From positions 124,001 to 188,000 of the forward strand of contig CBDDFV010000010.1 in the NCBI GenBank assembly GCA_965227335.1: 64,000 bases of DNA, written 5' to 3'. Source of the stretch: CBDDFV01 sp965227335 (GTDB lineage Bacteria; Planctomycetota; Phycisphaerae; Phycisphaerales; SM1A02). Both the position numbers and the translations under genes were made by a program. Position 1 is the stretch's first letter; each line of letters starts with the position of its first letter. The notes under the pieces were generated by a model. It had not been told where the DNA came from, did not search any database, and worked only from the letters and a program-made list of their open reading frames with translations. This document shows positions 7,825-16,278 of the stretch, piece by piece.

Positions 7825-9996
7825 TCAGTACTGCAGATCCTGCCAGCTCTTGGTGAGCATGATGCGTCCGTGGATTCTTTCGAAGACGGGGGCGTAGGGT
7901 TCCAGCGGCGTTTCGGATTCGTCGAGTCCGGAGACCGCGAGGCCGACGAACGTCACGTCGGAATGGGCGGACGTGTCCGCGATGACCTCGAACGGGGGTT
8001 CGGCGGAGACGATCACTTCAACGCGGGCGACCACGCGGAGATCCTCGACGATCGCCTGGGTGCCGGCCCGCGCCTCGTCGATTCCCGCGGGATCGCGAAT
8101 GATGCGGAGGACGCGGATCTCGTGCTCGCGGAACGTCGGGTTGTTCTTCAGCAGCCACGCCAGCGTGAGCATGAGGGAGCCGTTGTCGCGGGCGTACCAC
8201 CAGACGTCGATCCGTCGGTGGAGGCGTCGTCCGTCGGGACGGGCCTGCCGGTAGACGATGAGGTTGCGTTCGAGTTCGAGCGTGCGACGGACGGTGCGGG
8301 CGAAGTCCGCCTGTCGGGTGGCGTCGTCGCTCCAGCCGACGAGCACGGTGTTCGGGGCGAAGTTGCTGACGCCGGTGAGCTGAAGCAGGGTGGAGACGCC
8401 CTGCTCGTAATCCTCGGCGACGACGGTGCGAGCCGCGCCGCTGACGCCCTGGTCGCGAATGAAGGTTTCGAGCTGCGCCTGCGTCGACGCCTGCAGCGGA
8501 TGCATCGCCTTCCATTCGCCCTTGATCACCTGGGCCATGAAGAGGAATCCGCGTCGGGATTCGAGCCAGTTGGCGATGGTGACCAGCGGCAGCCAGTCGT
8601 CGGGCCGGGTGACGAGCACAAGAACGATCGGCCGCCAGTTACGCAGATGCTGGCGCGACATCACGAAGCGGCGGAGCCCGAACCGCGCGAGCGAGAACCA
8701 CACCCCGCTTCGCACGTCGCCCCAGGCGACTTCCAGTCGGCGCCGGGTGAGCATCGCGTAGATCGCCGCGATCACCACGACGGCCACAATCGTCGCGATG
8801 ACGTTGATCAGGAGCATGACCGCCAGACAAGCGACGCCGCCGAGGAGCGACGGCGCCCAGTGCGTGCGGAACGAGGGACGGTACGAGGGGTCGCTCACGA
8901 GCCGCTCGATGCCGGCCACGAGGTTGAGCGTGCCGTACGTCGCGAGGAAGAACATCGTGATCACCTGCGCGATCGCGTTGATGTCGCCGAGCAGGATGCA
9001 GATCTCAGCCACGACGACCGTCACGATCAGCGCCGCCCGAGGCTCGCGCGATCCCTTCGAAAACGTGCGGGCGAGCGCGTGCGGCGCGACGCGATCGTGC
9101 GCCAGCGCCTGCAACGTGCGCGGCGCCGCGGCGAGACTCGCCAGCGCCGAAGACAACGACGCCGCCCACAACCCGACGTAAATCAGTTGCGGCACGCTTG
9201 AAATCTGCAGCAACGCCATCTGGTCGGTGAGCAGCGTCTCGCGATCGACTCGGGCGGCCATCCAGATCATCTGCGCGGCGTAGACGACCATCGTGATCAG
9301 CACCGCCGCGATCGTCCCCCGCGGAATCGACCGTCCCGGATCCTTCAGATCGCCCGACATGCTGACGCCGGCCATGATCCCGGTGACCGCGGGGAAGAAG
9401 ATCGCGAAGACCGCGAAGAACTTGATGTCGGGATCGCCCGCCCCGCCGAGGTTCGCCTCGAGCTGGTTCGCCGGCCCGACGCCGGTGAACATGGAGATGA
9501 TGGACAGCGTCAGGAGCCCGAGGATGAAGTACTGCGTCTTCGTGATGAACCCGGCGCCGAACCACGCGACGACGAAGAAGAGCCCGAGTCCGGCCGACGC
9601 GACGAGACGCACGTCGACGCCGGGGACGAGTCCGGTGAGCGACTCCGCGAAACCGACGAGGTAGAACGCGACGGAAATCGCCTGGGCGAAATACAGCGGC
9701 ACGCCGATGCTGCCGCCGATCTCGAGCCCGAGGCTGCGGGAGATCAGGAAGTAGGCGCCGCCCGCACCGACGCGGGTGTTGGTCGAGATCGAGGAGATCG
9801 ACAGGCTGGTGAGAATCGTGATCGACTTCGCGAGCAGAAGAATCACGAGGGCCCCGGCGAGACCCGCCGCGCCGACCACCCAGCCCGTCCGCAGAAACAT
9901 GATCACGCCGAGGATCGTCAGCACGTTCGGCGTGAACACGCCGCCGAAGGCGCCGAGGGTTCCGGCGGCGCGGCGGTCATCGGCGCTGGTCGGCAT
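7825..9996 (-). CDS. APC-superfamily permease of the cation-chloride cotransporter type
   Basis: 723-residue membrane transporter. The N-terminal 450 residues hold about 12 helices, beginning with LGAFGGVFTPNVLTILGVIMFLR, the hallmark TM1 of Na-K-Cl/K-Cl cotransporter relatives. They continue with NTRVGAGGAYFLISRSLG, FPAVTGIMAGVSMSGDLKDP (the sequence typical of the bacterial CCC-like branch) and AAAPRTLQALAHDRVAP. About 270 cytoplasmic residues follow, as in CCC proteins. The substrate (amino acid or K/Na with chloride) cannot be decided from sequence. It is the first gene of the permease-hypothetical-folP unit, and its upstream region carries several strong inverted repeats. Confidence 0.88.
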   Translation of the reverse strand: MPTSADDRRAAGTLGAFGGVFTPNVLTILGVIMFLRTGWVVGAAGLAGALVILLLAKSITILTSLSISSISTNTRVGAGGAYFLISRSLGLEIGGSIGVPLYFAQAISVAFYLVGFAESLTGLVPGVDVRLVASAGLGLFFVVAWFGAGFITKTQYFILGLLTLSIISMFTGVGPANQLEANLGGAGDPDIKFFAVFAIFFPAVTGIMAGVSMSGDLKDPGRSIPRGTIAAVLITMVVYAAQMIWMAARVDRETLLTDQMALLQISSVPQLIYVGLWAASLSSALASLAAAPRTLQALAHDRVAPHALARTFSKGSREPRAALIVTVVVAEICILLGDINAIAQVITMFFLATYGTLNLVAGIERLVSDPSYRPSFRTHWAPSLLGGVACLAVMLLINVIATIVAVVVIAAIYAMLTRRRLEVAWGDVRSGVWFSLARFGLRRFVMSRQHLRNWRPIVLVLVTRPDDWLPLVTIANWLESRRGFLFMAQVIKGEWKAMHPLQASTQAQLETFIRDQGVSGAARTVVAEDYEQGVSTLLQLTGVSNFAPNTVLVGWSDDATRQADFARTVRRTLELERNLIVYRQARPDGRRLHRRIDVWWYARDNGSLMLTLAWLLKNNPTFREHEIRVLRIIRDPAGIDEARAGTQAIVEDLRVVARVEVIVSAEPPFEVIADTSAHSDVTFVGLAVSGLDESETPLEPYAPVFERIHGRIMLTKSWQDLQY

Positions 9997-10112
9997 GCGT
10001 CAGGGCGTCTCCGCAGGGATCACGTCCCACGTCCGACGGACGCGGGCATCGGCGTCAGGATACCGCTGTCCTTCGTCCGGCGAACGACCCGACCGGGCGA
10101 CCGGCGGGCCTC

Positions 10113-10339
10113 GACAGAATTTTTCCCCCGCCGTGAATCCGGCCGCGAGCGGGCGTCGAAATTCTGTCCGGAGGGCTTCGAAGAGGTTCGTCGTGGGGTG
10201 GCCCCGGAACACGACGAGTCAGTGTTCTTCGGATCGCAAGCTCATGCACACCATGGACTTGCGATCCGAAATGACGCCTCGCAGCCACCCCCGAGGACCT
10301 GTTGGCGGGAGTAATCCCCCTCAGTGTCCTCGGTTTTTT
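10113..10339 (+). ncRNA. Candidate structured RNA ending in an intrinsic terminator
   Basis: Four consecutive perfect-arm hairpins are visible. Hairpin 1 has GACAGAATTT (10113-10122) pairing AAATTCTGTC (10159-10168), with an inner CCCGC/GCGGG. Hairpin 2 has TCGTCGTG (10188-10195) pairing CACGACGA (10210-10217). Hairpin 3 has the 13-base TTCGGATCGCAAG (10228-10240) pairing CTTGCGATCCGAA (10258-10270). Hairpin 4 has CCGAGGAC (10291-10298) pairing GTCCTCGG (10326-10333), followed directly by TTTTTT. The T run gives a plus-strand direction. It matches no RNA class I know (no tmRNA, RNase P or SRP signatures). Hairpin 1 might instead belong to the minus-strand leader of the permease gene. No promoter was pinned down. 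Confidence 0.45.
10291..10339 (+). terminator. Intrinsic terminator
   Basis: An 8-bp GC-rich stem CCGAGGAC/GTCCTCGG is followed by six T residues. The loop contains a small nested stem GGGA-GTAA-TCCC. On the plus strand there is no protein gene upstream for it to terminate, which is why an RNA gene is proposed. Confidence 0.6.
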
Positions 10340-10403
10340 CCCCCCGGCCCGTCTCGCGACCGCCCGGCCGGGGCGTCAGGTTCGCCGCCAGCCCCGATGA
10401 ATG

Positions 10404-10439
10404 ACGACGAGGACGGGTCTCTCGACCCGCCCTCGTCGT
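10404..10439 (-). terminator. Strong hairpin after the redoxin gene
   Basis: ACGACGAGG-A-CGGGT and ACCCG-C-CCTCGTCGT form a 14-bp stem with one mismatch around the loop CTCTCG. It lies 40 bases past the redoxin stop codon, so it is the likely end of that transcript. The T content after it is weak on the minus strand; on the plus strand GCGTTTTC follows, so it may work in both directions. Confidence 0.5.
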
Positions 10440-10479
10440 GCGTTTTCAGGCGTGTGGGAACGGAAGCCGTCGGGTCGGA

Positions 10480-11190
10480 TCAGCCGCCGGTCGCGCCCGA
10501 TCCGGTCGACTTCTCCTCATCGGTCGTCGCGTACTTCACGGAGCAGCCCCACGGCTTCACCTGATCGGGCGTGACCGTCTCGCCCGCCGCCAGTTGTCGC
10601 AGCGCGTTGATGACATAGTTCTTCGCCACATCGCCCTTGCGGAAGTTCGGGTCATCGGTGAACGCGCCCTGGTAGCGCAGGATGCCGTCCTTGTCGATCA
10701 CGAACATGTGAGGCGTGGTCTTCGCACCGTACGCCTTGCCCATGCGTCCGTCGTAGTCGATCAGGACCGGGATATCGATCCGTTGCGTCTTGAGAAACTC
10801 GGTGCTGAGCGTGACGACATCGTCCTTCGATCGATCGGCGGAGCTGTTGACGGCGATGTACACGTAATCCTCGCCGAGGCCCTTCATCGTTTCGAGCGTC
10901 TGCTTGACGACGCCGCGCTGATACACGCCCACGCAGTACGGGCAGGCGGGGTTGAACCATTCGAGCACGACGGTCTTGCCCTTGAAGTCGCCGAGTTTGT
11001 GGGTTTTGCCGTTGTGGTCGGCGAGCATGAACGCGGGGGCGGGGGCGCCGACCTTGAGTCCGTTGTCCGCGTCGGGTTTGTCATCCGTGGGCGGGGCGGT
11101 CTGCATGGCGACCGCGGTTCCGAGCACCGCACAGGCGGCGAACATGGCGCTGATCGAGCGCGTCAACGTCTTCATGGTGGTTGTCTTCAT
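10480..11190 (-). CDS. Secreted thioredoxin-fold redoxin (AhpC/TSA-like)
   Basis: 236 residues with an N-terminal signal peptide (about residues 1-29, ending AVA). The mature domain has KVGAPAPAFMLADHNGKTHKL, then VVLEWFNPACPYCVGVYQ with the redox pair C83/C86, AVNSSAD, VLIDYDGRMGKAYGAKTTPH with the cis-Pro loop, and VIDKDGILRYQGAFTDDP. It is therefore a periplasmic thiol-disulfide or peroxide-handling protein. A short Cys-containing C-terminal tail (KPWGCSVKYA) follows the fold. AGGAGG lies just upstream of ATG 11190. It stands alone, followed by a strong hairpin. Confidence 0.9.
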   Translation of the reverse strand: MKTTTMKTLTRSISAMFAACAVLGTAVAMQTAPPTDDKPDADNGLKVGAPAPAFMLADHNGKTHKLGDFKGKTVVLEWFNPACPYCVGVYQRGVVKQTLETMKGLGEDYVYIAVNSSADRSKDDVVTLSTEFLKTQRIDIPVLIDYDGRMGKAYGAKTTPHMFVIDKDGILRYQGAFTDDPNFRKGDVAKNYVINALRQLAAGETVTPDQVKPWGCSVKYATTDEEKSTGSGATGG

Positions 11191-11306
11191 CGCAAAGCCT
11201 CCTGCTTCGTCCTCGAAGCACTTGCCATTGAGCGTCAGGTTGCAATCGCCGACCCGCCGTGAGCCGGCTCAGGGCAAGAGAGGCGTTCCGTCGCGGCCTG
11301 CGCGCA

Positions 11307-12182
11307 TCAAACTCGTCGACAAATTGCGGTCACCAGCCGATCCGGGGCGGCCGGTCCGTGCCGGAAGAACAGGGACGGCTCGACGAGTTCGAGTTCATTG
11401 ACGACGGGCTGATCGTCGTCGTTCGTGAGCCAGTCGAGCCGCGCGTAAGGAAGCGTCGTGTCGAATCGTTCACGCAGGTGCGTGTTGACGGCGTCGATCA
11501 GACGGCGCTCCGCGTCGTTCGGATCGACGGGTTCATCCGAGGCGCCGAAGTCGTCCTGCACACGGTAATCGCCGGGGACGGGAATCTTGCGTACGCAGTG
11601 GGTGACGTCGCCGTCGATCATGATCGCCGAGCACTCGCCGCGCGTTTCGACCGACGCGAGGTACGGCTGCAGCAGCAGATCCTCGTCGGGCGCAAGTCGG
11701 TCGACATGCTGCTGCGCTGCGGCGAGATCCTCGTCGGTCGCGTGGAAGCGCATGGTCTCGCGGGCGGTGGCGCCGACGGCGGGTTTGAGGAAGCCGCGGG
11801 TCCAGCCGCGCTCGTGCATCAGCGCTGCGATGCTCCGGCCGCCGCCGCGCTCGAGCCAGACCGTCGGGGCGATGGGGAGTCCGGCGTCGTGGAGATCGCG
11901 CAGGTAGAACTTGTGGGTGTTCCAGCGGATGACGTCGATCGGATTGAAGATCGGCAGGGTCGCCGCCGCGCGTTCCGCCCACGCCATGAACGCCTCGATG
12001 CGTTCCTGGTAGTCCCAGGTGGTGCGGATGAGGCAGGCGTCGCAGGTCGACCAGTCGAAGCCGTCGTCGTCCCACGCCGGCCGCGCGATCTCGACCCCCG
12101 CCGCTGCGAAGGCGTCATGCAGGGGCGTGTCGTCGACTTCCCAGTCCGGCAGGTTCGAGCAGGTGGCGAGGGCGATCCGCAT
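11307..12182 (-). CDS. ATP-grasp family ligase-like protein
   Basis: 291 residues. It resembles the ATP-grasp enzymes that join a carboxylate to an amine or thiol, in the branch near glutathione synthetase, RimK and the cycloserine enzyme DcsG. Visible features are the N-terminal RIALATCSNLPDWEVDD, LIRTTWDYQERIEAFMAW, NTHKFYLRDLHDAGLPIAPT, FLKPAVGATARET (nucleotide site), and PVVNELELVEPSLFF, whose NELELVEP supplies metal-binding acids. The substrate is unknown. It is divergent from the YbaK-type gene, 66 bases away. Confidence 0.85.
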   Translation of the reverse strand: MRIALATCSNLPDWEVDDTPLHDAFAAAGVEIARPAWDDDGFDWSTCDACLIRTTWDYQERIEAFMAWAERAAATLPIFNPIDVIRWNTHKFYLRDLHDAGLPIAPTVWLERGGGRSIAALMHERGWTRGFLKPAVGATARETMRFHATDEDLAAAQQHVDRLAPDEDLLLQPYLASVETRGECSAIMIDGDVTHCVRKIPVPGDYRVQDDFGASDEPVDPNDAERRLIDAVNTHLRERFDTTLPYARLDWLTNDDDQPVVNELELVEPSLFFRHGPAAPDRLVTAICRRV

Positions 12183-12248
12183 GGCGACAGGGTAGCGCCG
12201 GGGCTGACGCCGTCAACGCCGCCGCGCGATCGGATCTACCATTCCGGC

Positions 12249-12722
12249 ATGCCCGCCGTTCTCGACGCCATCCGCCAGCATCTTGACGACCTCAACGTCG
12301 CATACCGCACGTTGCATCACGAGCCGACGCCCACCTCCGAGGACTCCGCCCGCGTACGGGGCGAGCCGCTGGCCGTGGGCGGCAAGGCGCTCGTGATCAA
12401 GGGGAACCAGGCGTTCCACCTCATCGTCATCAGCGCGGCGTGCAGTCTGGACTCCGCCGCGCTCCGGCGAGCCCTTGGCGCGAAGAAGACGCGTTTTGCC
12501 ACGGCCGAGGAGTTGCGTGAACTGACCGGCCTCGTCCCCGGGTCGGTCCCGCCGTTCGGCCGGCCGATCCTCGACCTGCCCCTCCACGTCGACCGCTCCA
12601 TCCGCGCCCAGCCCCGCATCGCCTTCAACGCGGGTTCGCTGACGGACTCGATCATCATGGCGATGGACGACTACCGGCGCGCGGCGGTCATCGAAAGCGA
12701 GATCGATGTCGCGGCGCGATGA
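12249..12722 (+). CDS. YbaK/EbsC-type aminoacyl-tRNA deacylase domain protein
   Basis: 157-residue single-domain protein of the YbaK/ProX family, which hydrolyses mischarged aminoacyl-tRNAs in trans. Seen: HHEPTPTSEDSARVRGEPL, the conserved KALVIKGNQAFHLIVISA core with the key Lys, KTRFATAEELRELTGLVPGS, and PPFGRPILDLPLHVDRSI, the G(x)PPFG-type loop typical of the family. ATG 12249 gives a compact domain. Its 3' end overlaps the next gene by 17 bases, implying co-translation with the pseudouridine synthase, so both may serve translation quality. Confidence 0.87.
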   Translation: MPAVLDAIRQHLDDLNVAYRTLHHEPTPTSEDSARVRGEPLAVGGKALVIKGNQAFHLIVISAACSLDSAALRRALGAKKTRFATAEELRELTGLVPGSVPPFGRPILDLPLHVDRSIRAQPRIAFNAGSLTDSIIMAMDDYRRAAVIESEIDVAAR

Positions 12723-13440
12723 TCAGCCGACCCGACCCACCCGCGGGGCTGCGATCGTCGCGCCGCCCCCCGCCCCCGGCGCGCCGGGCCTCTGCGTCCT
12801 GCACGTCGATCCGGACTATGTCGTCATCGTCAAACCGCCCGGCGTGCGGGCGGTCCCGGGGCGCGGCGACGACGCGTCCGACTCCATCGAAACCCGCCTC
12901 CGCGCCGCCCTGCCCGACGCCGACGGCCCGCTCACCGTCCACCGGCTCGACATCGAGACGAGCGGCGTGATGGTCTACGCCCGCAACCGCGACGCACATC
13001 GCTCGCTGTCGCGCCGCTTCATGCAACGGAAGGTCAGCAAGACGTACGTCGCCGTCCTCGACGGGCGCGTCGACGACGACGAAGGCGCGATCGATCTCCC
13101 GCTCCTCGTCGACTGGGAGAACCGGCCGCTGCAGAAGGTGGACCACGAAGACGGCAAGCCGGCCCGCACGCTCTACCGGGTGACGGAACGACGCGACGAC
13201 GGGACGACGCTCGTCGAGTTTCGGCCCGAGACGGGACGCACCCATCAGCTTCGCGTGCACGCCGCGACCGCACGCGACGCCGGCGGGCTCGGGTGTCCGA
13301 TTCAGGGGGACACGCTGTACGGCGACCCGACCACGGCGCCCCGCCTGATGCTGCACGCGAACTTCCTGGGATTCTGGGGTTCGGGCGAGCGCGGCTGGCT
13401 CAAGTTCCGATGCGATGACCCGGCGTTCGACGCGTCGTGA
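12706..13440 (+). CDS. RluA-family RNA pseudouridine synthase
   Basis: 244 residues. It isomerises uridine to pseudouridine in rRNA or tRNA. The catalytic motif VHRLDIETSGVMVYARN (active Asp in HRLD) is intact, preceded by VIVKPPGVRAVPG and followed by SKTYVAVLDG, GRTHQLRVHAA and GDTLYGD, all family signatures. No S4 domain is present. It overlaps the YbaK-type gene by 17 bases. Its TGA abuts the stop of the converging next gene, forming TGATCA. The exact RNA target is unknown. Confidence 0.92.
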   Translation: MSRRDDQPTRPTRGAAIVAPPPAPGAPGLCVLHVDPDYVVIVKPPGVRAVPGRGDDASDSIETRLRAALPDADGPLTVHRLDIETSGVMVYARNRDAHRSLSRRFMQRKVSKTYVAVLDGRVDDDEGAIDLPLLVDWENRPLQKVDHEDGKPARTLYRVTERRDDGTTLVEFRPETGRTHQLRVHAATARDAGGLGCPIQGDTLYGDPTTAPRLMLHANFLGFWGSGERGWLKFRCDDPAFDAS

Positions 13441-13899
13441 TCACGTCGTCGGGGTGGACGTCGCAACGGACAGCAACCACAGGGCGACGACGCCTCGCGC
13501 CGTCCACGCGATCGTGCGGATCCAGTTTGTGTTCACCAGTTTCGTGATCTGGTCAGGATCGTGCGTCTTCACCAGCACGTTGTGGGCAGGGACCTGAAGG
13601 AGCCAGGTCGAGCCCCACACCACGGCGAGCAACGCCGCGCCGACGATCACAAGCCCCGGATTCGTCTTGAACACGGGCAGCGCGAAGATCGCGGCCACGC
13701 ACGCAATTTCGGCCAGCATGAACGGCCCCACCACCCAGCCGGTGCGCTGGACATGGCCGGTCTGGTACGCGATCCACGCGTCCGCGGGCACTTTCGCCAT
13801 CAGCGGGTAGTGAACCACCTGCACGAACCAGATGAGTCCGACCATCGCGAGCGTCGCGAACGCGTGGATCCACAGGACGGTCGCTTGCAACTGGTTCAT
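13441..13899 (-). CDS. Four-helix membrane protein, DUF1772-like topology
   Basis: 152 residues with four hydrophobic segments (about 8-28, 55-75, 82-100 and 130-148) and the N-terminal WIHAFATLAMVGLIWFVQVVH. HDPDQITKLVNTNWIRTIAWTARG lies before the last helix. The helix spacing and NWIRT motif resemble small DUF1772-like membrane proteins, but I am not certain. It starts 10 bases after the membrane-peroxiredoxin fusion gene, so the two are likely co-transcribed. The frame is open upstream, but the fusion gene occupies that space. Confidence 0.7.
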   Translation of the reverse strand: MNQLQATVLWIHAFATLAMVGLIWFVQVVHYPLMAKVPADAWIAYQTGHVQRTGWVVGPFMLAEIACVAAIFALPVFKTNPGLVIVGAALLAVVWGSTWLLQVPAHNVLVKTHDPDQITKLVNTNWIRTIAWTARGVVALWLLSVATSTPTT

Positions 13900-13909
13900 C
13901 CGAAAGACC

Positions 13910-14887
13910 TCACCCGGCGGCGGCCTGGGGGGCGGGCGACGCCGCGAGTTCGCAGTAGTCGGGTCGATCGCCGGCGGAGTCGTGTCGGAAAGCGCGGACG
14001 ATCTCACCGTCCGCGACGAGGAAGGCGCCGGGCATCTGGAAGCCGTCGCCCTGGAGTTTTCCGGCCGCGTGCCCGCCGAACGTCGCCGCGACGCCGCGCA
14101 CGAACGAGCGCCAGCCGAAGAGCTGCGTGAATCGTCCGCGCTGGAGTTCGAATGCGCGGTAGAGGCGGCGGTCGGGGTCGCTGAATCGGGGGACGTCGCC
14201 GAGGTCGTAAGCGGCGAAGAACGCCGCCGCGTCGGATTCGGGACTCATGTGCACGCACGCGATCCCGACGCCGTCCGCCTCGATCGCGGCGCGTTGCTGT
14301 TTCAGATCCGCGAGCGCCTCCTTACAGAAGGTGCACCCGAAATGACGCAGGAAGACGACGAGGTGCGGCCGTTCGCGCGACCGTTCGGCGAGTGAGCGAT
14401 CGTGCTGGTCGGTCGCGTCGGTCATCGCGTCGCTCGGCATCAGGCCGGGGTCGTCGGCCGAGACGCGCATCTGCGCGGCGGACATCGCCGACCAGAGCAG
14501 CACGCCGAAGGGCGCCCACCAGATCAGGTCGTTGAAGATGATGGTCCAGCCGAAGGACCAGGGGAGTTCGCCGCGCGTGGCCGTGATGACGAATCCGATC
14601 GGGCCGAAGATCTTGCCGAGGAGTCCGACGAGGACGATCGGCCAGTGGCGGTTGGGATCGCGGGCGGCGACGAGGTAGCCGACACCGTAGACGCCGACGA
14701 TCATGCCGACGCACTGCCAGATCGAGGGGTAGGTCGGTTCCGGCAGGTCGGCGAGCCGGAAGAACGCGAGCGGAAAGAGGATGACCGCCGCGCCCCAGAT
14801 CAGGTTGTACACCCCCGCCGCCCGCAGCGCAAGCACGGTCCATCGCGGCGGTTGCGGGGCGAGATGAGTCGATCGTCGGCTGGTCAT
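13910..14887 (-). CDS. Membrane domain fused to a peroxiredoxin-like (AhpC/TSA type 2) domain
   Basis: 325 residues in two parts. Residues 1-140 contain four or five membrane helices (for example AGVYNLIWGAAVILFPLAFF and IVLVGLLGKIFGPIGFVITA). Residues 172-310 form a thioredoxin-fold domain with LVVFLRHFGCTFCKEALADL (C185, C188) and GVGIACVHMSP, as in PRX-like 2 proteins, ending near QMPGAFLVADGEIVRAFRHD. I infer a membrane-tethered thiol oxidoreductase acting on the cytoplasmic or periplasmic face. It is followed closely by another small membrane protein and divergent from the fasciclin gene. Confidence 0.82.
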   Translation of the reverse strand: MTSRRSTHLAPQPPRWTVLALRAAGVYNLIWGAAVILFPLAFFRLADLPEPTYPSIWQCVGMIVGVYGVGYLVAARDPNRHWPIVLVGLLGKIFGPIGFVITATRGELPWSFGWTIIFNDLIWWAPFGVLLWSAMSAAQMRVSADDPGLMPSDAMTDATDQHDRSLAERSRERPHLVVFLRHFGCTFCKEALADLKQQRAAIEADGVGIACVHMSPESDAAAFFAAYDLGDVPRFSDPDRRLYRAFELQRGRFTQLFGWRSFVRGVAATFGGHAAGKLQGDGFQMPGAFLVADGEIVRAFRHDSAGDRPDYCELAASPAPQAAAG

Positions 14888-15132
14888 CGAGTCGGCTCCT
14901 GGCGGGGTTGGCCCATGGCCTGAACTGTCTATCGTCGCGAGTTCGCGTCAGGGATGAGTTCGGATTCGGGCGGGAGGCTCTCGGAGGTTTTCTCAGTCGG
15001 CTTTGAATCCGACCGCGGTCGACCCCCGAAGTCAGGGCGTGAAGCGGATGCACGTTCAGCATCCCTGCGGCCCCGCTGGAACGCCGGCGACCGCCGCCTG
15101 CTTCAGGACCAGATCGTCTTTCTCCCCCACGT

Positions 15133-15140
15133 AAGGAGGT
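15133..15140 (+). promoter_or_regulatory. Consensus ribosome-binding site of the fasciclin gene
   Basis: AAGGAGGT lies five bases before ATG 15146. It is one of the strongest Shine-Dalgarno matches in the window and fixes the start at the signal peptide, although the frame stays open a further 64 codons upstream. Confidence 0.85.
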
Positions 15141-15145
15141 TCCTG

Positions 15146-16111
15146 ATGAACCGTATCTCCGCTATTGCTGCGCTCACCGCCGCCGGTCTCACCACCGCGG
15201 CCCTCGCCTGCCCGAGCTCGTGCAACTCGAAGTCGATGAACACGACCATGACCGCCAACGCCGGAAACTCGGCGACGGTCGTTGATCAGAATCGCGGCGA
15301 CGACATCGTCACGACCGCCGTCAAAGCGGGCAGCTTCAAGACGCTCGCCGCCGCTCTGAAGGCCGCCGACCTCGTGAAGCCGCTCCAGGGTGATGGTCCG
15401 TTCACGGTCTTCGCGCCGACTGACGAGGCGTTCGCGAAGCTCCCCAAGGGCACGATCGACGCGTTGCTCAAGCCGGAGAACAAGGGACTGCTGACGGCGA
15501 TCCTCACGTACCACGTCGTCCCGGGCAAGGTGATGGCGAAGGACGTCGTCACGAAGACCGGCGCCACGACGCTGAACGGTCAGCGGATTGACATTGCGAC
15601 CTCGCGGGGCGTGATGGTTGACAACGCGAAGGTCGTCAAGACGGACATCAAGTGCTCGAACGGCGTCATTCATGTGATCGATTCGGTGATCATGCCGTCC
15701 ACCAGCACGATTCTCGAGACCGCCGCCGCCGCGGGTTCGTTCAGCACCCTCGCCGCCGCGCTCGACGCCGCCGGTCTGGTTGAAGCCCTCCAGGGCAAGG
15801 GACCGTTCACGGTCTTCGCGCCGACCGACGCCGCCTTCGCCGCGCTCCCGGCGGGCACGGTCGAAACGCTGCTGAAGCCGGAGAACAAGCATCAGCTCGT
15901 GGACATCCTGAAGTTCCACGTCGTACCGGGTCGGATCTATTCGGAGCAGGCCCTGGCCGCCCAGACCGCGAAGACCCTGCAGGGCGACCGGGTCACGATC
16001 TCGCTCGAAGCGGGTCAGCTGATGGTCAACGGCGCCCGCGTCATCAACGCGGACATCGAAGCGTCGAACGGCGTGATCCACGTCCTCGACGCCGTGATCC
16101 TCCCGAACTGA
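15146..16111 (+). CDS. Secreted protein with two fasciclin domains
   Basis: 321 residues with a signal peptide (ISAIAALTAAGLTTAALACP). Two fasciclin (FAS1) domains follow in tandem, about residues 51-185 and 187-320. Each carries the family signatures: GPFTVFAPTDEAFAKLPKGT and GPFTVFAPTDAAFAALPAGT, the YHVVPG/FHVVPG segment, and SNGVIHVIDSVIMP/SNGVIHVLDAVILP. FAS1 domains mediate adhesion to other proteins or sugars, so a role at the cell surface is likely. High similarity between the repeats suggests internal duplication. It has a consensus ribosome site and a clear terminator. Confidence 0.94.
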   Translation: MNRISAIAALTAAGLTTAALACPSSCNSKSMNTTMTANAGNSATVVDQNRGDDIVTTAVKAGSFKTLAAALKAADLVKPLQGDGPFTVFAPTDEAFAKLPKGTIDALLKPENKGLLTAILTYHVVPGKVMAKDVVTKTGATTLNGQRIDIATSRGVMVDNAKVVKTDIKCSNGVIHVIDSVIMPSTSTILETAAAAGSFSTLAAALDAAGLVEALQGKGPFTVFAPTDAAFAALPAGTVETLLKPENKHQLVDILKFHVVPGRIYSEQALAAQTAKTLQGDRVTISLEAGQLMVNGARVINADIEASNGVIHVLDAVILPN

Positions 16112-16147
16112 TCGTCCTTCGTTTCGACAACCCCTGATGTTTTTCGC

Positions 16148-16198
16148 GGACGGAGCAGCCACCCGCCACCCAGGCTGCTCCGTCCGTCCTTTCGTTTT
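16148..16198 (+). terminator. Intrinsic terminator of the fasciclin gene
   Basis: GGACGGAGCAGCC (16148-16160) pairs perfectly with GGCTGCTCCGTCC (16173-16185), a 13-bp stem with a 12-base loop, followed by the T-rich GTCCTTTCGTTTTG. Confidence 0.8.
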
Positions 16199-16278
16199 GC
16201 CGCACGTCATGCTGCGGGACGGGATATGATACGCCTCGCATTCGCGTTTCCCGTTCCGTCCCGCTCCGCATATCCGGC

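Larger units (their letters stand above)
9997..10479. other. 483-base gene-free region dominated by inverted repeats
   Basis: It lies between the start of the permease gene and the end of the redoxin gene, both on the minus strand. Open frames here are short and do not look coding. It holds five strong hairpins: 10113-10168, 10188-10217, 10228-10270, 10291-10333 and 10404-10439. The first four are proposed below as one plus-strand RNA. Confidence 0.7.

Noticed and set aside
9997..10212. Short minus-strand frames just upstream of the permease
   Set aside because: They run through hairpin sequence, lack ribosome sites and show no protein-like composition.
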